Positions 9,138-18,063 of a DNA stretch of 18,063 bases are shown here, in pieces. Position numbers and translations under genes: made by a program. The notes beneath the pieces were generated by a model. It did not search any database. It had not been told where the DNA came from and worked only from the letters and a program-made list of their open reading frames with translations. Position 1 is the first letter of the stretch, and every line of letters starts with the position of its first letter. Source of the DNA: Aerococcus sp. UBA6277 (GTDB lineage: Bacteria > Bacillota > Bacilli > Lactobacillales > Aerococcaceae); contig NZ_DJUR01000034.1 of the NCBI RefSeq assembly GCF_002440555.1, positions 1 through 18,063 of the forward strand. The letters are read 5' to 3'.

Positions 9138-9725
9138 CTAGTCATCAACCTCCTTGATAGTAAAGTTATCTTCAACGTTTGCTAATAGGGTAGAGAAAGA
9201 GTAGTCAATTAATACTTGACGGTCTTTCAAGACGCCACGGACGCCACCTAAAAACTCACGGTCTGAAATTTGAATATTTGCATTTGTTTCTTCTAATAAA
9301 GTTTCATGCAATCCTTGATCTGAATGGTTGATATAAACGACCAACTCTTCACGATTTTTTTCTGCATAGTCTTTTAAGTTATTAATCATCACAACTAATT
9401 GGTTGCGGTATTCATCTGTTTGCATGTAATTTTGAAGCGCATCGTTGAATTCAGCGAATAGAGATTTTTTCAACTTTTCTTCTTGTAAGTACAAGTCACG
9501 TTGTAAGTGAATTTGACTTTGAGAAATGTTTTTATTCAACTCTTTACGCATATCTTTTTTGGCGTTTTCAAATTTTGCATCAAACTCTTGATTTGTATTT
9601 TTCACAAATTCATCATAGTCTTTTTGCAAAGTTGCTTTGTATTGATTGACTTGTTCGTCAATAATATTTTGCGCTTGTTGGTTGACTTGCGTTTCAAAAT
9701 AAGCAAATTTATCTTCTAAATCCAT
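9138..9725 (-). CDS. ntpE: V-type ATPase subunit E (peripheral stalk)
   Basis: Subunit E pairs with the small coiled-coil subunit (NtpF) to form the peripheral stalks that hold the A3B3 head still against the membrane subunit. The 195 residues show the expected two-part build: a long polar coiled-coil N-terminal half (about 1-115, rich in Q, K, E and N) and a C-terminal globular half ending LGGVRGVLKDRQVLIDYSFSTLL. The last segment corresponds to the family's GG...G.I.iDNTl..rL region. The start is ATG 9725, with GGGAG 9 bases upstream. It lies 17 bases after ntpG and directly abuts ntpA. The sequence is more divergent than A, B or D, as usual for stalk subunits; position and architecture support the call. 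Confidence 0.88.
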   Translation of the reverse strand: MDLEDKFAYFETQVNQQAQNIIDEQVNQYKATLQKDYDEFVKNTNQEFDAKFENAKKDMRKELNKNISQSQIHLQRDLYLQEEKLKKSLFAEFNDALQNYMQTDEYRNQLVVMINNLKDYAEKNREELVVYINHSDQGLHETLLEETNANIQISDREFLGGVRGVLKDRQVLIDYSFSTLLANVEDNFTIKEVDD

Positions 9726-9742
9726 TGCTTAAAACTCCCATT

Positions 9743-10047
9743 CTATAATTGGATACCGATTGCATGTTGAATTGTTTCTGCAATGGTATTGGTCGCATTT
9801 TGATATTCATTTGCACCTAAGACTGAAGTGATAAGTGGTGTTGCTTGGTTAAAGCGAACATCATTTACAAGGTCTTGATTGCTTTCAATTAGAGAAGGCG
9901 AAAGGTAAAGAATGCCTATACCTTTATTTGCTATTGCACGTTTAAAGGCAGGTTCAAATTCCGCAGACTTTACAATTTCACCTTCAATACCTACTAATCG
10001 CAATCCAGTCAAAGTGTCTAAGTTATCGCAGATTACGTAAGCTTTCA

Positions 10048-10048
<1 letters not shown>
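9743..10048 (-). CDS. ntpG: V-type ATPase subunit F (NtpG; axle partner of D)
   Basis: This small Rossmann-like subunit binds the axle subunit D. The 101 residues match family length. The N-terminus MKAYVICDNLDTLTGLRLVGI is the typical start of subunit F (a beta strand, then D and the GLRLAGI-like segment), and GIGILYLSPSLIE is the next conserved block. Its ATG overlaps the ntpK stop by one base (TAATG), which suggests translational coupling, since the AGGTC in front is a weak ribosome binding site. In Enterococcus hirae nomenclature this subunit is NtpG. Here it precedes ntpE, whereas in E. hirae it follows ntpC. Confidence 0.9.
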
Positions 10049-12463
<2,415 letters not shown>

Positions 12464-12467
<4 letters not shown>

Positions 12468-13507
12468 TGATTTAAACTCCTTTCTATAGGTGAAATGTTT
12501 TTATATGTAATTCGTTCGGTTAATTCTTCTAACATCAACAAAGCATGACGACTATCCTCTAAATAATTGATAATTGCGTACATAGATTTTGGTGCTCTAG
12601 TCGCAAGATGATGTTGTAAGGATCTTAAGAATTCTTCCTCATATTTTTGTAGGGATTCATCTGTTGATAAATGTTCAAAAATGTCACCATAACCAAGTTC
12701 AGCAACCGTAATTTCGAAGTTTCGAATATCAGGTGCTTGTAGCAATCGATCAACATACTCATCATTTAGGCGATAATGAGCATCCACTAGAGCAGAAGTC
12801 ACTTCGTTGTCACTTAATTGGTAGAGGAATTTCAAACGATAAATTGTAAAAATATTTAAGATATCAAAGCGGGCGCCGAATAGTCTTTTAAAACCTGTTA
12901 ATGACTCACCGGTTAGATATTTTTTACCGCCTTGCCAAATTTGTTGAATGACAAATTGGTCAAAAGCAATTTCGAATTCATAGCGCTCATAGTCATTTTG
13001 ACTAAATAAGTTACTATATTGTTGAAAAAAAGGTCCGTAAATGGTGTCAGCAAGTGCATCCACAACTGCTTTTACATCAGTTGCCATAATCAAATCTGTC
13101 GTTTTGAATCCGCGATTATCATCAAGATAATGGGTGATTGGACTCATGATGACGGTTGTTTCACCACGATTTACGACGGTTCTTAAGGTATGTTTGATAA
13201 ACCAAGCCTCAAAAAACATTGCATATCGCTTTAGGAAAGCACGTTGTTGTAAAGAGGCAAATCGATATATCTTTAAAAATTCAAAGAAATTGCCGTAATT
13301 AAGCATCAACTCAATATCTTCTCGCGAAGAGACATCAGTCTTTAGTAATTCTGCTGCCTTTTTGTAAGAAGGATTTTCAGTGATTAATGCGTACAATTCA
13401 TTTAATGTACGAACATCCCCATGAGCTTCAATTTTCTCACTAGTTAGTAAATGCTTCCGCATACCACGAATTTTTGTGTCTATAGCAGTATAGTTATCCA
13501 ATTTCAT
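12464..13507 (-). CDS. ntpC: V-type ATPase subunit C (d-type rotor coupling subunit)
   Basis: This funnel-shaped subunit joins the D/F axle to the K ring (AC39/d family). With ATG 13507 it has 347 residues, in the usual range of 320-350. It is a polar, helix-rich protein without membrane segments. TAIDTKIRGMRKHLLTSEK at the start and GFKRLFGARFDILNIFTIYRLKFL in the middle match the family style, with the repeated helical units. The frame extends to a TTG at 13516, but ATG 13507 follows GGAG at about 3-4 bases. Either start overlaps the end of ntpF. Here it comes second in the operon, whereas in E. hirae it comes after ntpE. Confidence 0.9.
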
Positions 13508-13823
13508 CGACTCCAAGCTTTGTTACTTTTTCCATGAACTCGTCTACATAAAGCCCGTGTTCATTGTCAAGAATATCTTGAATGCGTTGCATTTTACGGG
13601 AAAATTTGGCATTAAGATTACGAGAAGTTTCATAGTCCTCAGAACTAAACGATTCTCTTGCTGTTTCGATTTTTTTAGCATAAGCATCATTAGCCGCTTG
13701 TAAAAAATCACGTTTCTTATCATCAAAAGATCTTTTAATTTTCATTTTTTGATCTTGAACCGTATTCTCTGCACTTTTAGCCGCATTTTCAATTTCATAT
13801 AAACGATTTACGATGTCATCCAT
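13494..13823 (-). CDS. ntpF: Small coiled-coil V-ATPase stalk subunit (NtpF, subunit G/H)
   Basis: This 109-residue, almost entirely helical and charged protein (IENAAKSAENTVQDQKMKIK, then FDDKKRDFLQAANDAYAKK) fits the small partner of subunit E in the peripheral stalk. It is the first gene of the operon, as ntpF is in E. hirae. Its 3' end overlaps ntpC by 14 bases. The start is ATG 13823, with GGGAGGG 7 bases upstream. Such stalk proteins diverge fast, so the assignment rests on position, size and coiled-coil character rather than on motifs. Confidence 0.8.
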   Translation of the reverse strand: MDDIVNRLYEIENAAKSAENTVQDQKMKIKRSFDDKKRDFLQAANDAYAKKIETARESFSSEDYETSRNLNAKFSRKMQRIQDILDNEHGLYVDEFMEKVTKLGVDEIG

Positions 13824-13870
13824 TGCAGTTCCCTCCCTTTTTTTAGTGCCATTTTTATGACCTAACTTAA

Positions 13871-13879
13871 ATTATATCA
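13871..13879 (-). promoter_or_regulatory. Extended -10 promoter of the V-ATPase operon
   Basis: The minus strand reads TGATATAAT, a perfect -10 with TG extension, about 50 bases upstream of the ntpF start. No clear -35 hexamer is present at 16-18 bases; the upstream region is a run of A/T. Confidence 0.65.
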
Positions 13880-13916
13880 TTTCAAAAAAAATTCAAAATT
13901 AAAACGGGGGCCTATC

Positions 13917-13959
13917 ATGCAAAAGTGCGCAAAATTTTGAGGTACGCTTTTTTTTGCAT
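13917..13959. repeat. Imperfect palindrome between the divergent ntp and comG operons
   Basis: ATGCAAAA (13917-13924) is the exact reverse complement of TTTTGCAT (13952-13959). Inside it, GTGCGC (13925-13930) pairs with GTACGC (13942-13947) with one mismatch and wobbles, around AAAATTTTGAG. Four unpaired T lie on the right arm. Read on the plus strand it resembles a terminator with an eight-T run, which could shield comG from stray transcription. It could also be an operator or structured leader. No function can be proven from the sequence. Confidence 0.45.
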
Positions 13960-13995
13960 ATTATTTTAATTTCGTAAGCTACTTTTCAAGAATTC

Positions 13996-14003
13996 TTCGT
14001 ATA
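13996..14003 (+). promoter_or_regulatory. Candidate competence (SigX/ComX-like) -10 element of the comG operon
   Basis: TTCGTATA at 13996-14003 differs at two positions from the streptococcal com-box TACGAATA and lies about 35 bases before the comGA start. A housekeeping -10 (TATAAA at 14000-14005) overlaps it, but there is no recognisable -35 at 16-18 bases. A dedicated competence sigma factor is therefore plausible but not shown. Confidence 0.35.
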
Positions 14004-14038
14004 AATTATATGACCTGAAAATAAATGGAGGTGGTAGG

Positions 14039-15067
14039 TTGAAAGAAATGATAGACAAGATGATTTCGATGGCGATATTTAAACGGTCCGATGATATCCA
14101 CATTCTCCCAGAAGGACAGAAGTATCATATTTTTCTAAGAGACGGTCATCAATTAATATTGCAGGAAACCCTTGAATTTGAAACAGGGAGTCAGTTGATT
14201 AGGTTGTTAAAGTACATGGCAAATATGGATGTAGGTGAGAAACGTATGCCCCAAGATGGTGCTATTGTCTATGACCTGGCAGACGACAAAATCGAATTGC
14301 GATTATCGTCAATCTCTAATTATCTCATGCATGAATCTTTAGTTATCCGTGTTTTCCATGACAAGGTGACCAGTGATTTTAAATCCAATCACATGAATCA
14401 AGCAGCTTATGACACTATGAACAAATATATGAAGCGCAAAAGTGGTTTGATAATATTTTCAGGCCCAGTTTCTTCTGGGAAAACAACGACCATTTATCAA
14501 CTGCTCAGGAATGCCTATCAAGAAAAAGCCAGTCAAGTTATTACCATCGAAGAGCCCATTGAAATTAAAGAACCCGCTTTTTTGCAAACTGAAGTCAATG
14601 AAAAGGCGGATATTACTTATGACCGTTTGCTGACGGCTAGTTTGCGTCACCATCCTGATATTATTCTAATTGGTGAAATCAGAAGTGAAGAAACAGCCAA
14701 AATGGTAATCCGCGCTTCACTGACTGGTCATCTGGTTTTAGCCACTATTCATGCTAAGAATACTTTTGGTGTTATCGGACGATTGAAAGAATTAGGGATC
14801 ACTAACGAACAATTGGTCCAGACCTTATTATTAGTTGTTGCTCAAAGGTTAGTCCCTCTTGTTCTTGATCCAGAAATTATTGCAACTGAGAAGTTAGCCT
14901 TATTTGAGTTACTACACGGTGACCAGCTGAGTAGTTTCGTTTTAAATCAAAGCTATCCAAATGATTTTAAATCACTAAATCTACTATTAAAGGAGGCTTA
15001 TGATCATGGCTACATCACCCAGTCCATCATGGAAGAATATCAACTGGAAACAATTAGCGAACACTGA
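14039..15067 (+). CDS. comGA: Competence pilus assembly ATPase ComGA
   Basis: This is a GspE/PilB-type secretion ATPase at the cytosolic face of the membrane that powers assembly of the transformation pilus. It has 342 residues, the usual size for Lactobacillales ComGA. Landmarks are Walker A GPVSSGKTT (142-150), the Asp box ITIEEPIEI (169-176), Walker B IILIGEIR (208-215), and the His box GHLVLATIHAKNT (230-242). The short N-terminal domain keeps SDDIHILP (17-24). The tetracysteine zinc motif of many GspE proteins is absent after QRLVP. The start is TTG 14039: GGAGG at 14027-14031 is 7 bases away, while the ATG at 14048 is 16 bases away. Its 3' end overlaps comGB by 62 bases. Confidence 0.96.
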   Translation: MKEMIDKMISMAIFKRSDDIHILPEGQKYHIFLRDGHQLILQETLEFETGSQLIRLLKYMANMDVGEKRMPQDGAIVYDLADDKIELRLSSISNYLMHESLVIRVFHDKVTSDFKSNHMNQAAYDTMNKYMKRKSGLIIFSGPVSSGKTTTIYQLLRNAYQEKASQVITIEEPIEIKEPAFLQTEVNEKADITYDRLLTASLRHHPDIILIGEIRSEETAKMVIRASLTGHLVLATIHAKNTFGVIGRLKELGITNEQLVQTLLLVVAQRLVPLVLDPEIIATEKLALFELLHGDQLSSFVLNQSYPNDFKSLNLLLKEAYDHGYITQSIMEEYQLETISEH

Positions 15068-16085
15068 AATTACTAGCACTTGGCAACCGCATTTACAGGC
15101 GACTGTACTTTTATATATCGCAGAAATGCTTCAAGAAGGTTTTCCGATGCTTGAAATATTTTCTTTCTTAAAGACTATTTTCCCTAAGCAGGAAGTGACT
15201 TTTGGCAAAATGGCAGCCGGTTTCTCATCTGGCCAGTATTTTTACCAAGTTATACATGAAATGAAAATTAAGGGTAACGTAGCATATCAAATTCAAGTAG
15301 CAGAAGCTTACGGCAATTTTGGTATAGGGCTAGAAACGATTGCTAAGTACATTCAAGAACGTGATCAACAGATGCAAAAGTTAAAAGTGGTGATGCTTTA
15401 TCCAATTGCTTTAATGGTATTGATGATTGGCATGTTATTTGGCTTGCGCATATTTCTTTTGCCACAATTGGCTTCTATGTCAGTAGGTGAGGGACAGGGG
15501 TTACTGAGTTATCTATTGATTTTCTTACAAGAGTTGCACTGGATAATGATAGGATTTTTAATTTTGCTGTTAGTCATACTCATCATCTATCTTATATGGA
15601 GGAAGCAAACTAATCCATTAGTAAGAGCAAGGTTATATGTCAAATTACCAATGGTTGGGAAATTATTTAGGCTCTATTACACTCAGTTTTTTGCTTATGA
15701 ATTTAGCCAACTATTTAAAATAGGCTATTCAGTACGGCAAATTACCGAGTCATTAATTAAACAAAAAGAAGTTGCATTCTTACAAGCCTTTGGTGAGTAC
15801 TTAGACGAAAGATATTATCAAGGTGTGTCATTTGCGGATAGTTTGATAGCTGCCGATGTGTTCACCCGTGAATTTCCAGCAATAGTTATTCAGGGAGAAT
15901 TATTAAATCAATTGGCGATTAAGACAAGGTTATATAGTCAGAGGGTTTTAAGGCTTTTGTATCAAACGATTGACCAACAGATAAAGATAGCACAATCCAT
16001 TTTGTTTTTGAGTGTTGCAATCTGTGTGGTCTTGGTTTACTTAATTTTAATGTTACCAATGTTAACGATGTTAGAAACAATCTAA
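15006..16085 (+). CDS. comGB: Competence pilus platform protein ComGB
   Basis: This is a GspF/PilC-type polytopic membrane protein, the platform on which ComGA assembles pseudopilins. It has 359 residues with two GspF repeats. Membrane segments lie at about 128-152 (MLYPIALMVLMIGMLFGL), 179-198 (IMIGFLILLLVILIIYLIW) and 331-355 (SILFLSVAICVVLVYLILM). Conserved GspF-like patches include EAYGNFGIGLETIAKYI and LPMVGKLFRLYYTQFFAYEFS. The start is ATG 15006: AAAGGAGG just before (GGAGG 14992-14996) is 9 bases from it but only 3 bases from the in-frame ATG at 15000. It begins inside comGA, so translation is probably coupled. Confidence 0.95.
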   Translation: MATSPSPSWKNINWKQLANTEITSTWQPHLQATVLLYIAEMLQEGFPMLEIFSFLKTIFPKQEVTFGKMAAGFSSGQYFYQVIHEMKIKGNVAYQIQVAEAYGNFGIGLETIAKYIQERDQQMQKLKVVMLYPIALMVLMIGMLFGLRIFLLPQLASMSVGEGQGLLSYLLIFLQELHWIMIGFLILLLVILIIYLIWRKQTNPLVRARLYVKLPMVGKLFRLYYTQFFAYEFSQLFKIGYSVRQITESLIKQKEVAFLQAFGEYLDERYYQGVSFADSLIAADVFTREFPAIVIQGELLNQLAIKTRLYSQRVLRLLYQTIDQQIKIAQSILFLSVAICVVLVYLILMLPMLTMLETI

Positions 16086-16097
16086 GGAGGAATTATC

Positions 16098-16415
16098 ATG
16101 AAAAAAGTATTGGTTAATTTTATTCGAAAGCGTCGTAGAAAAGAAGGTTTTACGCTTATAGAAATGGTTCTGGTCTTATTTATTGTGGCAGCCTTGTTAC
16201 TTATAATTATACCAAACATGTCCGAGCAAACAAAAAATGTAGAGTCTAAAACTAACGCAGCTTTAGTCGAAACGGTTGAAACACAGATGGAATTATATTT
16301 ACTAGACCATGATGAAGCAAGTGTCACGGCGGAAGTACTAGCAAACGAAGGTTATATCACCAAGGATCAATTAGAAAAATATAATGCTATTCCAAAAGAA
16401 GCTGTTACCCCTTAG
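16098..16415 (+). CDS. comGC: Major competence pseudopilin ComGC
   Basis: This is the main subunit of the DNA-uptake pilus. It has 105 residues: a basic leader (MKKVLVNFIRKRRRKEG), the prepilin peptidase site G|FTLIEM with Glu at +5 of the mature protein, then a hydrophobic helix (VLVLFIVAALLLIIIPN). A short soluble domain follows, containing KTNAALVETVETQMELYLLD. It would be cleaved and methylated by the prepilin peptidase ComC, whose gene is not in this window. ATG 16098 has AAGGAGG 7 bases upstream. It lies 12 bases after comGB. Confidence 0.96.
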   Translation: MKKVLVNFIRKRRRKEGFTLIEMVLVLFIVAALLLIIIPNMSEQTKNVESKTNAALVETVETQMELYLLDHDEASVTAEVLANEGYITKDQLEKYNAIPKEAVTP

Positions 16416-16453
16416 GAATTATTACGACATCATTTTAAGAGGAGTAGATTTTG

Positions 16454-16903
16454 ATGAAAAAACATAAAAAGAAGTCGGGATTTACTCTTCTGGAAATGAT
16501 ACTTGTTTTATTTGCACTGTCATTATCATTAATACTTGCGGTCCCATATGCAAAAGACGCTATTGTTCGCTATGAATCAAAAGTAATGATGCGTAATGTC
16601 ATGCAACACTTTGAATACGTGCATAAAATGACAATAGTTAGGAAAGGTATTCATTTTGTGACTTTTTCTGGCAATACAGTGGAATTTCGAGCTGATCTAT
16701 TACGGCCTTCACCAGGAGATACGACGTTTGTGTTTCCAAAAGAATCGAAGTTTGTGCATTATAAAAGATTTGAGTTTTCCACGTCAGGAACTGTCGGACC
16801 ACAAACGATAACCTTAAAAACACCAACGAAGTATTATGCAATTGTTTATCAATTTTCCGGAGGGCGTTATGTTATTGAAGAAAAGGAGCCAATTGATTCA
16901 TAA
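16454..16903 (+). CDS. comGD: Minor competence pseudopilin ComGD
   Basis: This minor pseudopilin has 149 residues, with the short leader MKKHKKKSG followed by FTLLEMILVLFALSLSLILAV, a standard class III prepilin signal and helix. The C-terminal part is a beta-rich domain (GNTVEFRADL, then FEFSTSGTVGPQTITLKT, as in GspH-like folds). The frame is open from a TTG at 16451, but ATG 16454 lies 9 bases after the AGAGGAG site and is preferred. The 3' end overlaps comGE by 35 bases. It probably sits in the tip or initiation complex of the pilus. Confidence 0.93.
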   Translation: MKKHKKKSGFTLLEMILVLFALSLSLILAVPYAKDAIVRYESKVMMRNVMQHFEYVHKMTIVRKGIHFVTFSGNTVEFRADLLRPSPGDTTFVFPKESKFVHYKRFEFSTSGTVGPQTITLKTPTKYYAIVYQFSGGRYVIEEKEPIDS

Positions 16904-17189
16904 TGCTAATAATAAAAAGGGGAAGCATGGGTTTATGCTCATCGAATCTATCATTGGACTGTCTTTAATGGGGGCTATGGTCCTCCTCCTTGTCATAAAC
17001 CAGCAGATGCAACTTGAAAACCTGAGACGAAGTGAAAAGGCCTTAAGCCAGAGTCGGGAACAGTTTCATCAATTAAATGCTGTTCAATTTGGAGCAAGCA
17101 TACATGAAGAGATAGAAATCAATCTGGAAGAAGGCAAATTGGAGGATCAGCGGAATGGTTTTTTCACAGAATTTAAGATTCAAGAATAA
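16869..17189 (+). CDS. comGE: Minor competence pseudopilin ComGE
   Basis: This short (106-residue) minor pseudopilin has the cleavage site HG|FMLIESIIGLSLMGAM at about residues 21-36, then a hydrophobic helix and a polar tail. The variant FMLIE (instead of FTLLE) keeps the required Gly(-1) and Glu(+5). The start is uncertain. ATG 16869 has GGAGGG about 5 bases upstream. An in-frame TTG at 16893, after AAAGGAGCCAA, would give a more usual short leader. The frame is also open back to 16836 without a ribosome binding site. It overlaps comGD upstream and comGF downstream. Confidence 0.88.
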   Translation: MLLKKRSQLIHNANNKKGKHGFMLIESIIGLSLMGAMVLLLVINQQMQLENLRRSEKALSQSREQFHQLNAVQFGASIHEEIEINLEEGKLEDQRNGFFTEFKIQE

Positions 17190-17685
17190 ATTAAATAGGC
17201 GAAAGTTAAAGCTGACAATGTTAAATCTAAATATGTCAAATATGATTAATAAAAGATCCGGATTTACTTTATTGGAAATGGTTTACGGGCTATTTTTCTA
17301 TGCTCTTGTTCAATTTACCTTTCTGGCTGTTATAGGAACAGAGATGAATATATATAGCCGATATGAAGTAATGACCTACGATGACTTTGATATTTTCTCT
17401 AACCAATTTTTGACAGACCATACGCAAACGGAACAAGTTAGATATACTGCAAATACCCTTTCTCTCAAAGAAAATAATAAGGTCGGTACTTACAGCTTTT
17501 ATAAAGATAGCAATGGGAACTCTTGGATTAGATATTCTTTAAACGGTGGGTACGAGCCACAAATTCCAAACGCTACTGATCTCACGATCCAAGAATTAGA
17601 TAATGGGAACTTCCTGTTTAAAGTGAGGCTATTCGATGGTAAGGATTATAAAATCCTTTTACCTTTAGTAAAGAAGGGTAAATAA
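17155..17685 (+). CDS. comGF: Competence protein ComGF (minor pseudopilin-like)
   Basis: This is a ComGF-family protein of 176 residues required for pilus formation. A typical prepilin site is present, RSG|FTLLEMVYGLFFYALVQF (Gly 36), but it follows an unusually long basic leader of about 36 residues if translation starts at ATG 17155. GGAGG at 17141-17145, 9 bases upstream, supports that start. Later in-frame ATGs at 17218, 17233 and 17242 would give leaders of 7 to 15 residues but have no clear ribosome binding site. The remainder is the beta-rich ComGF domain (TYSFYKDSNGNSWIRYSLNGG). The start lies inside comGE. Confidence 0.9.
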   Translation: MVFSQNLRFKNKLNRRKLKLTMLNLNMSNMINKRSGFTLLEMVYGLFFYALVQFTFLAVIGTEMNIYSRYEVMTYDDFDIFSNQFLTDHTQTEQVRYTANTLSLKENNKVGTYSFYKDSNGNSWIRYSLNGGYEPQIPNATDLTIQELDNGNFLFKVRLFDGKDYKILLPLVKKGK

Positions 17686-17687
17686 TA

Positions 17688-18063
17688 ATGAAAAAAAGTG
17701 GTTTTGTCTTATTTACCGCATTAATGTATATGTCGATCCTAACCTTCATTTATTTAGTTAACTTAAATATGTACAGTAGCCAAGTTAAAATGAATGAAGA
17801 GATTAACATATCCTATAAAGCACAAATCATGTCTCGCCTGGCGGTGGAGAAAGTGATTGCTGAGAAAGATAAAGTAATGACTAGCCAAATAAGTTTAAAG
17901 GATCAGCCGCCTGAGCCGTCAGATAGTAATGAATCGGATACGTCCTCCTTTTTAGTAGAAAGTGATGTAAAACTTTTGCCGGATGAAAACAATGAAATCA
18001 TAAATAATTCTGATCAAGCTAGTGTTTCAGAAATTGAACCGGATAGTGACGCTGGATCGAGCC
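17688..18063 (+). CDS. comGG: Minor competence pseudopilin ComGG (3' end cut by the window)
   Basis: ATG 17688 lies 2 bases after the comGF stop, with AGAAGGG about 10 bases upstream. The frame stays open to the window edge, giving 125 residues so far. The N-terminus MKKSGFVLFTALMYMSILTFIYLV is a short leader and hydrophobic helix in ComGG style. Gly 5 precedes FVLFT, so the usual Glu(+5) is replaced by Thr. After the helix comes a predicted alpha-helical stretch. From about residue 75 on comes a highly acidic, Ser/Asn/Pro-rich low-complexity segment (PPEPSDSNESDTSS, later SEIEPDSDAG). ComGG of B. subtilis is about 124 residues in total, so this protein is longer. The call rests mainly on operon position and N-terminus. 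Confidence 0.82.
   Translation, partial: MKKSGFVLFTALMYMSILTFIYLVNLNMYSSQVKMNEEINISYKAQIMSRLAVEKVIAEKDKVMTSQISLKDQPPEPSDSNESDTSSFLVESDVKLLPDENNEIINNSDQASVSEIEPDSDAGSS

Noticed and set aside
9137..9175. Longer N-terminus for the V-ATPase A subunit
   Set aside because: The extra residues lie inside ntpE, have no counterpart in the family, and the conserved N-terminus begins at 9136.
8546..9719. Plus-strand open frames opposite ntpA and ntpE
   Set aside because: Composition is that of antisense to coding sequence (Phe/Asn- or Ile/Leu-rich), without initiation signals.
13860..14038. ComK boxes (AAAA-N5-TTTT pairs) in front of comGA
   Set aside because: A- and T-runs are abundant, but none are paired at the required spacing, so Bacillus-type ComK control is not supported.

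Overview
The window looks like the chromosome of a low-to-moderate G+C Gram-positive bacterium of the order Lactobacillales. It carries an Enterococcus-type V-ATPase (ntp) operon, a Firmicutes comG competence operon, strong AGGAGG ribosome binding sites and A/T-rich extended -10 promoters. A member of the Aerococcaceae or Carnobacteriaceae is possible, but the genus is a guess. Nothing resembles a prophage, insertion sequence, CRISPR array or genomic island. Most of the window is well-known housekeeping and competence machinery.

Layout. (1) Bases 1-700: the 3' end of a zinc-dependent alcohol dehydrogenase gene, apparently frameshifted; a very long hairpin terminator; a minus-strand remnant of an unrecognised protein with no start codon; and the terminator of the next gene. 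(2) Bases 700-3240, minus strand: a bifunctional class A penicillin-binding protein. (3) Bases 3461-5170, plus strand: a diacylglycerol/lipid kinase and yebC, the latter with its own promoter. Two terminators sit back to back at 5188-5291, where yebC converges on the V-ATPase operon. (4) Bases 5301-13823, minus strand: nine V-ATPase genes transcribed in the order ntpF-C-I-K-G-E-A-B-D. Many junctions overlap or are separated by less than 20 bases, so this is one operon with an extended -10 promoter near 13871-13879. (5) Bases 14039 to the right edge, plus strand and divergent from the ATPase: comGA-GB-GC-GD-GE-GF-GG. comGG runs off the window.

How the genes work together. The ATPase is complete for the rotary core: A/B catalytic head, D and G(F) axle, C coupling the axle to the rotor ring, K ring, I stator membrane subunit, and E/F peripheral stalks. 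It would pump H+ or Na+ at the expense of ATP, as expected in a fermentative organism. The comG genes encode the assembly ATPase, the membrane platform, the major pseudopilin and the minor pseudopilins of the transformation pilus that takes up DNA. The penicillin-binding protein and the lipid kinase belong to envelope synthesis.

Points most worth a second look: the subunit K architecture (one canonical c-hairpin plus an unusual N-terminal hairpin with no carboxylate), the non-E. hirae order of the ATPase genes, a SigX-like promoter element and a large imperfect palindrome in the ntp/comG divergent region, the acidic extension of ComGG, and the decayed region at the left edge. I found no convincing undescribed multi-gene system.
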